Shown here: positions 1 through 6,014 of the stretch, piece by piece | Layout of the letters: each line of letters starts with the position of its first letter | How positions within the stretch are numbered: the first letter of the stretch is position 1 | Source of the DNA: DALYDD01 sp031973395 | GTDB lineage: Bacteria > Patescibacteriota > Minisyncoccia > Phycocordibacterales > CAIZLB01 | Reading direction: 5' to 3' | Length of the DNA stretch: 17,923 bases | Assembly: GCA_031973395.1 (NCBI GenBank) | Contig: DALYDD010000021.1 | Location: 1-17,923, forward strand | Program-made: the position numbers and the translations under genes | The notes under the pieces: model-generated | Seen by the model: the letters and a program-made list of their open reading frames with translations, nothing else | Told to the model about the DNA's origin: nothing | Database searches by the model: none

Positions 1-48
1 GTTTCTGTTGACGCGCGAAATGTCGCTTTTCAACACCTAATTCTCGAA

Positions 49-123
49 TGGGGTGCCTAGAGAGAATCGGACTCTCGACTCAGGTTCCACAAACCCGGGT
101 TTTACCACTAAACTATAGGCACC
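49..123 (-). tRNA. tRNA-His (anticodon GTG)
   Basis: The minus strand folds into a cloverleaf: acceptor GTGCCTA/TAGGCAC, a D-arm with GTGG in its loop, an anticodon stem with loop TTGTGGA (anticodon GTG) and a T-stem GAGAG/CTCTC. The extra 5' G (G-1, base 123) faces discriminator C73 (base 52), the identity element of histidine tRNAs, which makes the assignment firm. CCA appears to be encoded (bases 51-49), unlike the four other tRNAs here. The T-loop reads TCCGATT, so position 55 is C where T is nearly universal. Confidence 0.95.
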
Positions 124-154
124 ATTTACCGTCAAACTATGCTGCGGTCGCTCA

Positions 155-183
155 TTTATACAAAAAAAACGCCGAAAAGTCCA
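155..183 (-). promoter_or_regulatory. Promoter of tRNA-His
   Basis: Minus strand TGGACT (183-178), a 17-nt spacer, then TATAAA (160-155). The predicted start near 148 gives a leader of about 24 nt before the tRNA. It lies back to back with the M16 protease promoter. Confidence 0.55.
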
Positions 184-188
184 TTTTT

Positions 189-208
189 TAAGCCTTACAT
201 GCTAAAAT
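189..208 (+). promoter_or_regulatory. Promoter of the M16 protease gene, predicted leaderless
   Basis: An extended -10, TGC TAAAAT (200-208), ends 6 nt before the ATG at 215, so transcription should begin at the start codon. No Shine-Dalgarno site fits between. TAAGCC at 189-194 recurs in several other promoters of this window. No clear -35 hexamer is seen, as expected when the extended TG carries recognition. Confidence 0.6.
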
Positions 209-214
209 GGCCCG

Positions 215-1618
215 ATGAGCAAATCTCACCCACACGATAATCGGGACTGGAAAAATCTCGCCTCAGACACAGACCTCAAAGCATTGATCGATCAAGAACT
301 CCAATTCGAACCTTTCGCTTTTGAGAAGCAAGAAATCGCAGATGTACCTGTTTACACTCGCCATCTCCCTTTTGCACCATGCATCCATATTCGGATTGGT
401 TTTCGCTACGGCGCCATTCATGATGAAATGGGCAAAGAAGGCACAGCTCATTTTCTTGAGCATATGATTTTTGATGGTTCGAGCATGTTTGCAGATGAAA
501 AAGAAACACAGGAATTCGGCAAGACAATTATGCTCGATAGTTTGAATGCACATACAGGCCTCTTTGAACTTTTTGTTTTGGGAAAGTGTTTACCACACCA
601 TTTCGAAACAGCACTTGCGGGAGTCTTTAGTATGATTCTGGAGCCAAAACTCACTGAAAAAAGCTTTGAGCATGAAAAGAAAGTCATCACGCAAGAAGCT
701 TGGGGTGTTTTCTTAAATGAAAAAAGGATTGCCTATGTAAAAAAGGAGCGGGCGAATATCTTCGCCGATCTTCCCGATCGTTTACGCATCGCCAGTGCCC
801 TTGGTTGGCCCGAGACCGTGCTCGCTTTGACACATGATGATATCAAAGACGCTCATAAAAAGTATTTTGTAAAAGAAAATATGGAGGTTTTTATTGCGGG
901 TAATTTGGAATCACTCACCCTAACTGGTGGCACGGGTCTACACGATGCGCTTTCAGCATTTTTGAAAAAGATGCCCAGCGGTGAGGCTGCCAAACACCCA
1001 CTTATTCCGGATACCATTTCACCGCCTAAAATCTCGGTATTTGACCATACCTACGAAGAAATCGGCCTCTCACCTAGACAGCAGGCAAATATTTCTATAT
1101 CTAGCCATATTCCACGAATTGGCAAAATTGCGGGCGCTATAAATTCAGAAGAGGAAAATAAATTCTTCGCCGCACAATCATTGGCTGGAGACCTCGTAGC
1201 AGACCTCATCTATCGAAAGCTTCGATTGGAAAATAGTTGGTGCTATGGCGCCGGCGCAAGCGCGTACCCAAGTTCTGATGTTCTGGAGTTTAGTATCGGC
1301 ACAAGCATAGATTTTAATCATATCGATGATGCGATCGATATTTTATGGAATATTGTAGAAGATATTAAAAAAGGAGAATACCGCAGCGATTTTGAAAAAA
1401 CCAAACGCCTAGCGATTGATAATAGAATTTCTCGAGAACGAAATACCGACGATATCTTGTATGATGTCATCAATGATGTGCGTATCGATGGTGAGGTATG
1501 TCTGCTCAAAAATAATTTGCATCAAATCGCTGAAGTTGAGTTTGAAGATGTACAGAATGTGATCGCAGAATATTTTAAAAAGGAAAGAGTTTTTACGGAG
1601 ATTGTGCGGCCAGCTTAG
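215..1618 (+). CDS. M16 family (insulinase/processing-peptidase-like) zinc metalloprotease
   Basis: A 467-residue protein with the inverted zinc motif HxxEH of M16 peptidases: HFLEH at residues 79-83, with H79 and H83 as ligands and E82 as the catalytic base. The third ligand is probably E161 in VITQEAW, 78 residues after H83, the usual spacing. The C-terminal half carries the family's second-domain signature, a KLRLENSWCYGAGA stretch near residues 339-352, equivalent to the R/Y motif of processing-peptidase beta subunits. Length is normal for a one-polypeptide bacterial M16B enzyme. There is no signal peptide, so it is probably cytoplasmic. The start at 215 is favoured because a -10 element lies 6 nt upstream. 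It probably degrades peptides; the substrate is unknown. Confidence 0.9.
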   Translation: MSKSHPHDNRDWKNLASDTDLKALIDQELQFEPFAFEKQEIADVPVYTRHLPFAPCIHIRIGFRYGAIHDEMGKEGTAHFLEHMIFDGSSMFADEKETQEFGKTIMLDSLNAHTGLFELFVLGKCLPHHFETALAGVFSMILEPKLTEKSFEHEKKVITQEAWGVFLNEKRIAYVKKERANIFADLPDRLRIASALGWPETVLALTHDDIKDAHKKYFVKENMEVFIAGNLESLTLTGGTGLHDALSAFLKKMPSGEAAKHPLIPDTISPPKISVFDHTYEEIGLSPRQQANISISSHIPRIGKIAGAINSEEENKFFAAQSLAGDLVADLIYRKLRLENSWCYGAGASAYPSSDVLEFSIGTSIDFNHIDDAIDILWNIVEDIKKGEYRSDFEKTKRLAIDNRISRERNTDDILYDVINDVRIDGEVCLLKNNLHQIAEVEFEDVQNVIAEYFKKERVFTEIVRPA

Positions 1619-1655
1619 CGAACACAATCATCGAAAATATAGAGAGGTAAAAGGA

Positions 1656-1685
1656 AAAGGCCTGCCGCTTGCGCAGAAGACCTTT
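1656..1685 (-). terminator. Terminator of the alaE-like gene
   Basis: AAAGG (1656-1660) pairs with CCTTT (1681-1685) and CTGC (1662-1665) with GCAG (1673-1676). On the minus strand the hairpin overlaps the alaE stop codon and is followed by TTTTCCTTTT. It may also stop transcripts from the convergent M16 gene. Confidence 0.65.
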
Positions 1686-2172
1686 AGCCCACTTTTCGCT
1701 TCGGCTTTTTCGGCCGATAGCTGATCACCATTGATCCATCAGGGGTCTCCGTGACGATGATCCCAAACACACGTGTCCGTACCAACTCCATCAGCATGCC
1801 GTACGGCCGGCCGATGACGAGTGAGAACACAGTAATTGTGGAACAAGCGGTGATGATCTGGCCGCGGGTAGCACCGGCGAGAAGCAGGACGACGACATAC
1901 ATGGGCACCTGGAATGTTCCAAATGCCACGATATCGAAGAATAGCTTCTTGGACCAGTGACCCTTGATCGCACCAGTGATCCGAAATACCCAGTCACGAT
2001 ACATGCCGTACGGCGCGGCCGTGAGCAGATTGATGAAGCATCCTGCGATACGGGACTGAATCGACTGAGTAACTGTCATTCCTGTGATAATCACCTCCAC
2101 AAACATTCCCCCAACTGTCGAGAAAATGACCATGGTCAAAGTGTCTGCGAGAAATTTTCGCAACCTGAGCAT
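1684..2172 (-). CDS. alaE: L-alanine exporter AlaE-like inner membrane protein
   Basis: 162 residues, close to the 149 of E. coli AlaE, with the same architecture: a short basic N-terminus, four predicted membrane segments (about residues 11-31, 38-55, 78-100 and 105-125) and the shared patterns ADTLTMVIFS, EVIITGM, PYGMYRD and VPMYVVVLLLAG. AlaE in E. coli exports excess L-alanine using the proton gradient. The C-terminus from about 135 is an extra hydrophilic basic tail. The gene stands out from its surroundings: visibly higher GC, frequent CGG/CCG codons, a strong Shine-Dalgarno site and its own terminator. I infer horizontal acquisition. It sits 77 nt downstream of tRNA-Leu on the same strand and may share its transcript. 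Confidence 0.85.
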   Translation of the reverse strand: MLRLRKFLADTLTMVIFSTVGGMFVEVIITGMTVTQSIQSRIAGCFINLLTAAPYGMYRDWVFRITGAIKGHWSKKLFFDIVAFGTFQVPMYVVVLLLAGATRGQIITACSTITVFSLVIGRPYGMLMELVRTRVFGIIVTETPDGSMVISYRPKKPKRKVG

Positions 2173-2178
2173 TTGGCA

Positions 2179-2185
2179 CCTCCTT
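2179..2185 (-). promoter_or_regulatory. Strong Shine-Dalgarno site of alaE
   Basis: Minus-strand AAGGAGG, 6 nt before the ATG at 2172. It is the only strong Shine-Dalgarno site found ahead of a protein gene in this window, which supports a foreign origin for alaE and fixes its start. Confidence 0.85.
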
Positions 2186-2221
2186 TTCTATTGAGTTGAT
2201 TGTTTAAAAACTGAAAACCTT

Positions 2222-2241
2222 TAGATCAAATAAAAGATCTA
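2222..2241 (-). terminator. Weak hairpin downstream of tRNA-Leu
   Basis: TAGATC (2222-2227) and GATCTA (2236-2241) pair around an 8-nt A/T loop. On the minus strand it lies 7 nt past the tRNA-Leu 3' end and is followed by AAGGTTTTC rather than a clean T-run. It may be a processing or partial termination signal, with read-through into alaE. Confidence 0.4.
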
Positions 2242-2248
2242 TATTCTG

Positions 2249-2332
2249 TGCGCGGGAGAGGACTTGAACCTCCATGCCCTTGCGGGCGCTACCACCTCAA
2301 GGTAGTACGTCTACCAGTTTCGCCACCCGCGC
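2249..2332 (-). tRNA. tRNA-Leu (anticodon GAG)
   Basis: Minus-strand cloverleaf: acceptor GCGCGGG/CCCGCGC, anticodon stem CTACC/GGTAG with loop TTGAGGT (anticodon GAG), a long variable arm GCCCGCAAGGGC typical of class II tRNAs, T-loop TTCAAGT and discriminator A. CCA is not encoded. Confidence 0.96.
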
Positions 2333-2354
2333 ATTTCGCCTATTGCGATGCCCC

Positions 2355-2383
2355 ACTATAGCTAAAATAGGGCTTATTTTCAA
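2355..2383 (-). promoter_or_regulatory. Promoter of tRNA-Leu
   Basis: Minus-strand TTGAAA (2383-2378), 17-nt spacer, TATAGT (2360-2355). The spacer carries TAAGCC (2376-2371). It is interleaved with the divergent CYTH promoter. Confidence 0.75.
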
Positions 2384-2388
2384 GTATT

Positions 2389-2407
2389 TAAGCCTTCGTG
2401 CTAAACT
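2389..2407 (+). promoter_or_regulatory. Promoter of the CYTH gene, predicted leaderless
   Basis: TAAGCC (2389-2394) is followed by an extended -10, TGC TAAACT (2399-2407), ending 6 nt before the ATG at 2414. The layout is nearly identical to that of the M16 gene. The divergent tRNA-Leu promoter lies just upstream, so the two may compete for polymerase. Confidence 0.6.
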
Positions 2408-2413
2408 CTACAA

Positions 2414-2956
2414 ATGGCACAAGAAATAGAAACCAAAGTATTGGACATTGATCCAGAACAAATTAAAACAAAACTTATCAGCCTTGGCGCAGAACAAATT
2501 CAGAGCGTCAGATTGGTTGTGGATTGGTATCGCCCAAAAGGAACAAAAGAAGGTGAAGATCCTTGGTATCTGCGTATCCGCTCATACAATGGCACCAAAC
2601 ACGAAGTGACCTGGAAAGCAAAATCTACTGTCTCAGGAATTGTTCGCAAACATAAAGAAATTAATTTCCATATTGAAGAACCCGAAAAACTCGCTGAACT
2701 ATTCGAAGAATTAGATCTCGAACCTTATGCGCATCAGGAGAAAGACAGGGTTTCTTTTACATTAAAAGATTGCCAATTCGATATTGATCAATACCCAAAA
2801 ATGCCTGCGTACATGGAGATTGAGGGTCCTTCTGAAGAATCTGTAAATGAGGCGATTAAGCTTTTAGGACTAGAAAACAATAAAACAGATACACGAGGAG
2901 AAAGAATCCTTATCCAAGATACATACGGTCTCAATTGGTACGATATGAAGTTTTAA
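2414..2956 (+). CDS. CYTH domain protein (class IV adenylate cyclase / triphosphatase family)
   Basis: 180 residues starting with the family's ExExK signature (EIETK, residues 4-8). It then shows the alternating charged beta strands of the triphosphate tunnel: WYLRIRSYNG, HEVTWKAK, HKEINFHIE, DRVSFTLKD, FDIDQYPKMPAYMEIEG. Length and spacing fit single-domain bacterial CYTH proteins, which bind a nucleotide, thiamine triphosphate or inorganic triphosphate with divalent metal. Which substrate is used cannot be read from the sequence; triphosphatase activity is as likely as cAMP synthesis. Cytoplasmic. Its stop overlaps the stop of the convergent VIT1-like gene by 4 nt. Confidence 0.85.
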   Translation: MAQEIETKVLDIDPEQIKTKLISLGAEQIQSVRLVVDWYRPKGTKEGEDPWYLRIRSYNGTKHEVTWKAKSTVSGIVRKHKEINFHIEEPEKLAELFEELDLEPYAHQEKDRVSFTLKDCQFDIDQYPKMPAYMEIEGPSEESVNEAIKLLGLENNKTDTRGERILIQDTYGLNWYDMKF

Positions 2957-3486
2957 GCCAACCCTCTAAGCATCACACCAGCAGCATATGCAATGATCGC
3001 TGCAATTCCGCCGATGATCAAAGTCTCCACGGCTCTTTTCCAAATATTCTTATTGCTCACATAACCACTCACTAATCCGGTTGCAATGAATGCACAAGCG
3101 GTTGCGATCATAGACCAAATAAATTGTGCCTCGATCCGAATGTCGATGCCAAACGCGATGATGAATGGCAAAAGCGGAATAAGCCCAACTAGGACAAAAG
3201 CAGAGAATGTGGCAAAAGCGCATTTAATCGGCGACAATGCTTTTTCTCCAGGTTCACCGTACTCAGACTTTTTTGATAAATAATTTGATGCTGCCATCGA
3301 GAAGCCGTCGGCCAGAACATTTGAAATACCCAGGATCAAAATAATAACAGGAGAAAGCTTGGCTCCGTACACACCACCAATAACCGCAAATGTTGTGATA
3401 GTGCCATCAATCGCACCATACACAAATTCGGCTATGTATTTTTTGACTAATCCATTGAGCGCTCGTTCTTTTCTGAATAGAATCAT
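2953..3486 (-). CDS. VIT1/CCC1 family Fe2+/Mn2+ transporter, short form
   Basis: 177 residues with about five membrane segments (residues 20-40, 44-62, 90-112, 122-145, 153-173). TM1 carries EFVYGAIDGTITTFAVI with D27, equivalent to the conserved metal-path aspartate of the family. TM2 ends in ADGFSMAASNYLS, matching the family's SMAxGEYLS region, although the usual GE is SN here. The roughly 80-90-residue cytoplasmic metal-binding insert present in plant VIT1 between TM2 and TM3 is reduced to about 17 residues (KKSEYGEPGEKALSPIK). The protein probably exports or sequesters Fe2+ or Mn2+, but the missing insert makes ion choice and mechanism uncertain. Confidence 0.85.
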   Translation of the reverse strand: MILFRKERALNGLVKKYIAEFVYGAIDGTITTFAVIGGVYGAKLSPVIILILGISNVLADGFSMAASNYLSKKSEYGEPGEKALSPIKCAFATFSAFVLVGLIPLLPFIIAFGIDIRIEAQFIWSMIATACAFIATGLVSGYVSNKNIWKRAVETLIIGGIAAIIAYAAGVMLRGLA

Positions 3487-3492
3487 CGTCTA

Positions 3493-3498
3493 ATGATA
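3493..3498 (-). promoter_or_regulatory. -10 element of the VIT1-like gene, predicted leaderless
   Basis: Minus-strand TATCAT ends 6 nt before the ATG at 3486. There is no Shine-Dalgarno site. The L19 terminator sits just upstream, which isolates this gene from L19 transcription. Confidence 0.5.
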
Positions 3499-3512
3499 TC
3501 GTGATTGCTACA

Positions 3513-3556
3513 AAAACAAAAACCGCTCGGACAGATTGCAGAGCGGTTTTTGTTTT
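3513..3556 (-). terminator. Bidirectional terminator after rplS
   Basis: A perfect 16-bp inverted repeat: AAAACAAAAACCGCTC (3513-3528) and GAGCGGTTTTTGTTTT (3541-3556) around a 12-nt loop. The T-rich arm follows a GC-rich core on either strand, so it can work in both directions. It separates rplS from the VIT1-like gene. Confidence 0.92.
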
Positions 3557-3573
3557 GTCTAAAAGAGTTTGAA

Positions 3574-4068
3574 TTATTCAGCTTTTGCTTCTTCTGTAGT
3601 TTCAGGTGTAGCTTCGGCAACAACCTCAGCTTCAACAACTTCTTCTGCAGCAACTGCAGTTGGAGCTTTTGTAGTATCAACCTTCATCATTTCCATTTTC
3701 ATTCGCTTACTGATTTCTTTTGCAGCTTTTTCTCGGATGAAATAGAGTTTCGCTCGGCGAACCTTGGCTCGCTTTGTCACTTCGATCTTCTCGATATTTG
3801 GTGAGTAAAGTGGAAAGATTCTTTCTACGCCATAACCGTTTGATGATTTTCGAACTGTAAATGTAGCAGTTTGAGACGAACCATGGTTTCGAGACAAAAC
3901 CATACCTTCGAAGATCTGGATTCGAGTCTTACCTTTTTCTTGAATTTTTTGGTGCACACGAACAGTATCCCCCGACTTCATATCGATTGTTTTTCGAGAA
4001 GCCGTGTCTACTGTGGCTAACTTAATAGCTTTTTTCGCTTTGGGTGCAGTTTTTGTTGCAGCTGTCAT
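3574..4068 (-). CDS. rplS: Large ribosomal subunit protein L19 (bL19)
   Basis: 164 residues. The core (about residues 27-125) shows the L19 patterns SGDTVRVHQKIQEKGKTRIQ, FEGMVLSRNHG, FTVRKSSNGYGVERIFPLYSP and RRAKLYFIREKAAKEISKR. bL19 sits at the 30S/50S interface and supports bridge formation. Two additions are visible: about 25 residues rich in Lys/Ala/Thr at the N-terminus and an acidic Ala/Glu/Val tail from about residue 131 to the end, so the protein is longer than the usual 115-120. It is transcribed alone, with a leaderless promoter and a strong terminator, instead of in the common rpsP-rimM-trmD-rplS operon. Confidence 0.96.
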   Translation of the reverse strand: MTAATKTAPKAKKAIKLATVDTASRKTIDMKSGDTVRVHQKIQEKGKTRIQIFEGMVLSRNHGSSQTATFTVRKSSNGYGVERIFPLYSPNIEKIEVTKRAKVRRAKLYFIREKAAKEISKRMKMEMMKVDTTKAPTAVAAEEVVEAEVVAEATPETTEEAKAE

Positions 4069-4076
4069 AGGGGTAG

Positions 4077-4085
4077 AATATAGCA
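4077..4085 (-). promoter_or_regulatory. Extended -10 of rplS, predicted leaderless
   Basis: Minus-strand TGC TATATT (4085-4077) ends 8 nt before the ATG at 4068. No Shine-Dalgarno site lies in between. Confidence 0.6.
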
Positions 4086-4155
4086 GATATGTAGAGGTAA
4101 GTAAAGGTGTTTTTGAGATAGAGGGCTTTGGGTTTAGTTGGTCATTTTTATAAAA

Positions 4156-4230
4156 AGAAGAACCCGCCGGGCGAAGTCAGGCAGAGCCTAAAATCGAACG
4201 GCGGGGTGGACACAGGGTCCGGGGTCTTCT
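4156..4230 (-). terminator. Multi-branched terminator of the secreted protein gene
   Basis: AGAAGA (4156-4161) pairs with TCTTCT (4225-4230) and CCCGCCG (4163-4169) with CGGCGGG (4199-4205). Small inner hairpins AGGC-AGA-GCCT (4179-4189) and GGAC-ACAGG-GTCC (4208-4220) are also present. On the minus strand TTTTTATA follows. Its high GC and complexity differ from the simple hairpins elsewhere. Confidence 0.7.
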
Positions 4231-4270
4231 GTTTGTTTTAAGGCAGAGGGGGGGGTGCTAAGGAAGAACA

Positions 4271-4735
4271 CTACTTTTTCTTGTTCTCCTCAAGGACCGG
4301 CATCGGCCCCTCATAAGTCACGAAGAGGGTGGCATTCACCGTCTCGCCGTCGCTTTTGAGCACAACCTTGCACGCATCAGCCGCGATGTCGTCAGTGATG
4401 ACCAGGGTGGCACTCCGGAGATATTTCGCGGTCAGGCTCTCGCCTTTGACGACGAAAATGGACGAACAGACATGTTTCTTTTTGTCCGTGCCCACCTCTT
4501 TTTCATAGCCGTCGAGGAAGAGAAGGAAGGTCTTTGTGGTGGTGTCCTGGGCAACCGAACTGATCTGCCAGGAGAACTTAATGATCTGGTCTTTTGGAAT
4601 GACGTTCCGATACCACGTCGCATAGCCTTTTTCCACGCCGGCGATCTTTTCAAAAGGAGCAGGCTCGGCGGCGTAGGTGGCAGTAGGAGCGAAAAACAAA
4701 CTGAAGATAAGAAGGAACGAGTATACGAGTTTCAT
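4271..4735 (-). CDS. Small secreted protein of unknown function
   Basis: 154 residues. A clear signal peptide spans residues 1-22 (MKLVYSFLLIFSLFF, cleavage likely after TYA). The mature part is about 130 residues, rich in beta-type patterns (IIKFSWQISSV, TKTFLLFLDGYEK, SATLVITDDI, NATLFVTYEGPM), with two cysteines (CSS and ACK) that could form a disulfide, and ends in a lysine-rich tail. I recognise no family. The fold may be a small extracellular beta sandwich, which is a guess. GC is higher than in the flanking genes, codons favour C/G endings, and the gene has a roughly 60-nt 5' leader and a multi-branched terminator, unlike the leaderless neighbours. Transfer from another organism is plausible. 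Confidence 0.8.
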   Translation of the reverse strand: MKLVYSFLLIFSLFFAPTATYAAEPAPFEKIAGVEKGYATWYRNVIPKDQIIKFSWQISSVAQDTTTKTFLLFLDGYEKEVGTDKKKHVCSSIFVVKGESLTAKYLRSATLVITDDIAADACKVVLKSDGETVNATLFVTYEGPMPVLEENKKK

Positions 4736-4795
4736 AGGTTAGCTGAGTGGCGGAGGTTGGAGTTGGTGGTGATTTGCCCTGTTTTTAGGGTACTC

Positions 4796-4826
4796 ATACT
4801 ATGTCACACGGAACAAGACTAGTCAA
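4796..4826 (-). promoter_or_regulatory. Promoter of the secreted protein gene
   Basis: Minus-strand TTGACT (4826-4821) followed by CATAGT at 17-nt spacing (4803-4798) or TAGTAT at 19 nt (4801-4796). The leader is about 60 nt long and contains a small CCCT/AGGG hairpin but no Shine-Dalgarno site. Confidence 0.5.
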
Positions 4827-4844
4827 TTATCGTAATCTCTCAAT

Positions 4845-5648
4845 CTACTCCACGAAGACTTTCTCTATTTCCACAAAATCCCTTGTCAAAGGAGCCTCAA
4901 ATTCATGCTGTACCCCATCAACGTCTTCTATTTTTATTTTATACGCATGCAAAGCAGTTCTGGTAAAACCAAGTACAGATGGATGATTCGGCGCATATAA
5001 AGTATCGCAAACGATCGGATGGTTGATCGCCTTGAAATGCACGCGGATCTGATGCGTACGACCGGTTTTTGGATATGCCTCTAAGTATGTAAATTGATGT
5101 GGAATCTTTTTTTGATCCTTTGATTCTCCTACAGATGGTGCGACGTCTGTCACACGACCAAGAACTTTATATTCGGTAAGTGCAGGACGCAATTCTCCTC
5201 GAGCAAATCTTTCTGCAGACCATTTACGAAAATCGTTTTTACTTCTACCGATCGGGCGATCTATTTTTCCTGTATCTTCTTTTACACTTCCCCACACGAT
5301 TGCCCGATACGTTTTTTCTATTTCACGTTCTTGAAATTGTTTTTTTAGAAAAAGAAAACTCTCCTGTGTTTTTGCGACGATGATCACACCTGATGTATCT
5401 CGATCGAGTCGATGAACAATTCCAGGCCGATCGATAATGAGTTCATTTGCTTGGCCTTTATTGAGGACGAGCGGCTCTCCCACCCCTTTCATCTTTGGCC
5501 ATTGCTTGATCAGCCAATCACAGAGCGTCGGTTCATGTGTTTTGCCATCCGAATGCACGACCAAACCTGCTGGCTTATTGATAGCAGCGAGGTGTTTATT
5601 TTCGAAAATGATGCTCGGCTCTATTGCCTTCTCATCGGGTTTTTTCAT
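4845..5648 (-). CDS. RluA-family pseudouridine synthase
   Basis: 267 residues with the RluA catalytic motif HRLDRDTSG (residues 79-87), D82 being the nucleophilic aspartate that isomerises uridine to pseudouridine in RNA. Other family blocks: IINKPAGLVVH-like AAINKPAGLVVHSD (21-34), EKTYRAIVWG, and the C-terminal PKTGRTHQIRVHF and RTALHAYKI. There is no N-terminal S4 RNA-binding domain, so it is the shorter RluA/RluC-core form. It likely modifies 23S rRNA or tRNA; the exact target cannot be told from motif alone. It is divergent from tRNA-Val with about 60 nt between promoters. A candidate -10, TAGAGT, lies 9 nt before the start. Confidence 0.92.
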   Translation of the reverse strand: MKKPDEKAIEPSIIFENKHLAAINKPAGLVVHSDGKTHEPTLCDWLIKQWPKMKGVGEPLVLNKGQANELIIDRPGIVHRLDRDTSGVIIVAKTQESFLFLKKQFQEREIEKTYRAIVWGSVKEDTGKIDRPIGRSKNDFRKWSAERFARGELRPALTEYKVLGRVTDVAPSVGESKDQKKIPHQFTYLEAYPKTGRTHQIRVHFKAINHPIVCDTLYAPNHPSVLGFTRTALHAYKIKIEDVDGVQHEFEAPLTRDFVEIEKVFVE

Positions 5649-5709
5649 ATAAAACTTACTCTATCACAAATAGGCCAATATAAGGTATTAGACCCACATA
5701 TGTTTAGCC

Positions 5710-5738
5710 TTGAAAAAAGCCTTTTAATAAGGTATTCT
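5710..5738 (+). promoter_or_regulatory. Promoter of tRNA-Val
   Basis: TTGAAA (5710-5715), 17-nt spacer, TATTCT (5733-5738). The spacer carries AAAGCC (5716-5721). Predicted start near 5745, about 19 nt before the tRNA. Confidence 0.75.
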
Positions 5739-5763
5739 TCTTTTGTTCTTGATACCAATCAAA

Positions 5764-5836
5764 GGGGGATTAGCTCAGTTGGTAGAGCAACTCATTTACA
5801 CTGAGAAGGTCACAGGTTCGAGTCCTGTATCCCCCA
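5764..5836 (+). tRNA. tRNA-Val (anticodon TAC)
   Basis: Cloverleaf: acceptor GGGGGAT/ATCCCCC, D-arm GCTCAGTTGGTAGAGC, anticodon loop TTTACAC (anticodon TAC), T-arm ACAGG-TTCGAGT-CCTGT, discriminator A. CCA is not encoded. Confidence 0.97.
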
Positions 5837-5837
5837 C

Positions 5838-5884
5838 AAAAAATCAAAACCTCCTATCTATTCGATAGGAGGTTTTGATTTTTT
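5838..5884 (+). terminator. Bidirectional terminator after tRNA-Val
   Basis: A perfect 21-bp hairpin begins 2 nt past the tRNA: arm 5838-5858 (A-rich, ending CCTCCTATC) and arm 5864-5884 (starting GATAGGAGG, ending in T6), loop TATTC. Confidence 0.95.
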
Positions 5885-5903
5885 GTTTTGGGAATACCGG
5901 GAC

Positions 5904-6000
5904 GAGAAAGGCGGAGCGAAGCGGCAATATGAGCAAAGTGAATTGCCGCGAGGGAGCCGCGGTCGACAGGCTTTTTGCGCAGCAAAAAGAACCGGTGACC
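5904..6000 (+). repeat. tRNA-associated two-hairpin repeat, copy A
   Basis: Starts with GAGAAAGGCGGAGCGA (5904-5919). Hairpin 1 is GCGGCAAT (5921-5928) with ATTGCCGC (5942-5949). Next comes GAGGGAGCCGCGGTCG (5950-5965). Hairpin 2 is CTTTTTGC (5971-5978) with GCAAAAAG (5982-5989), enclosed by GGTC (5961-5964) and GACC (5997-6000). Related copies lie at 13542-13628 (minus) and 17871-17923 (cut by the window end). All lie downstream of a tRNA and its terminator in the same orientation. The inner stem sequences differ between copies, while the GGCGGAGCGA-like and CGGGGTCG-like blocks are kept. Confidence 0.65.
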
Positions 6001-6014
6001 GAATCCTGGCAATA

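Noticed and set aside
2..40. Possible 3' end of a plus-strand coding region ending in TAA at 38-40
   Set aside because: Only 12 codons are visible at the window edge and there is no recognisable motif; the frame may be open by chance.
5412..5804. 130-codon plus-strand ORF opposite the pseudouridine synthase
   Set aside because: It is antisense to a motif-supported gene and continues into tRNA-Val.
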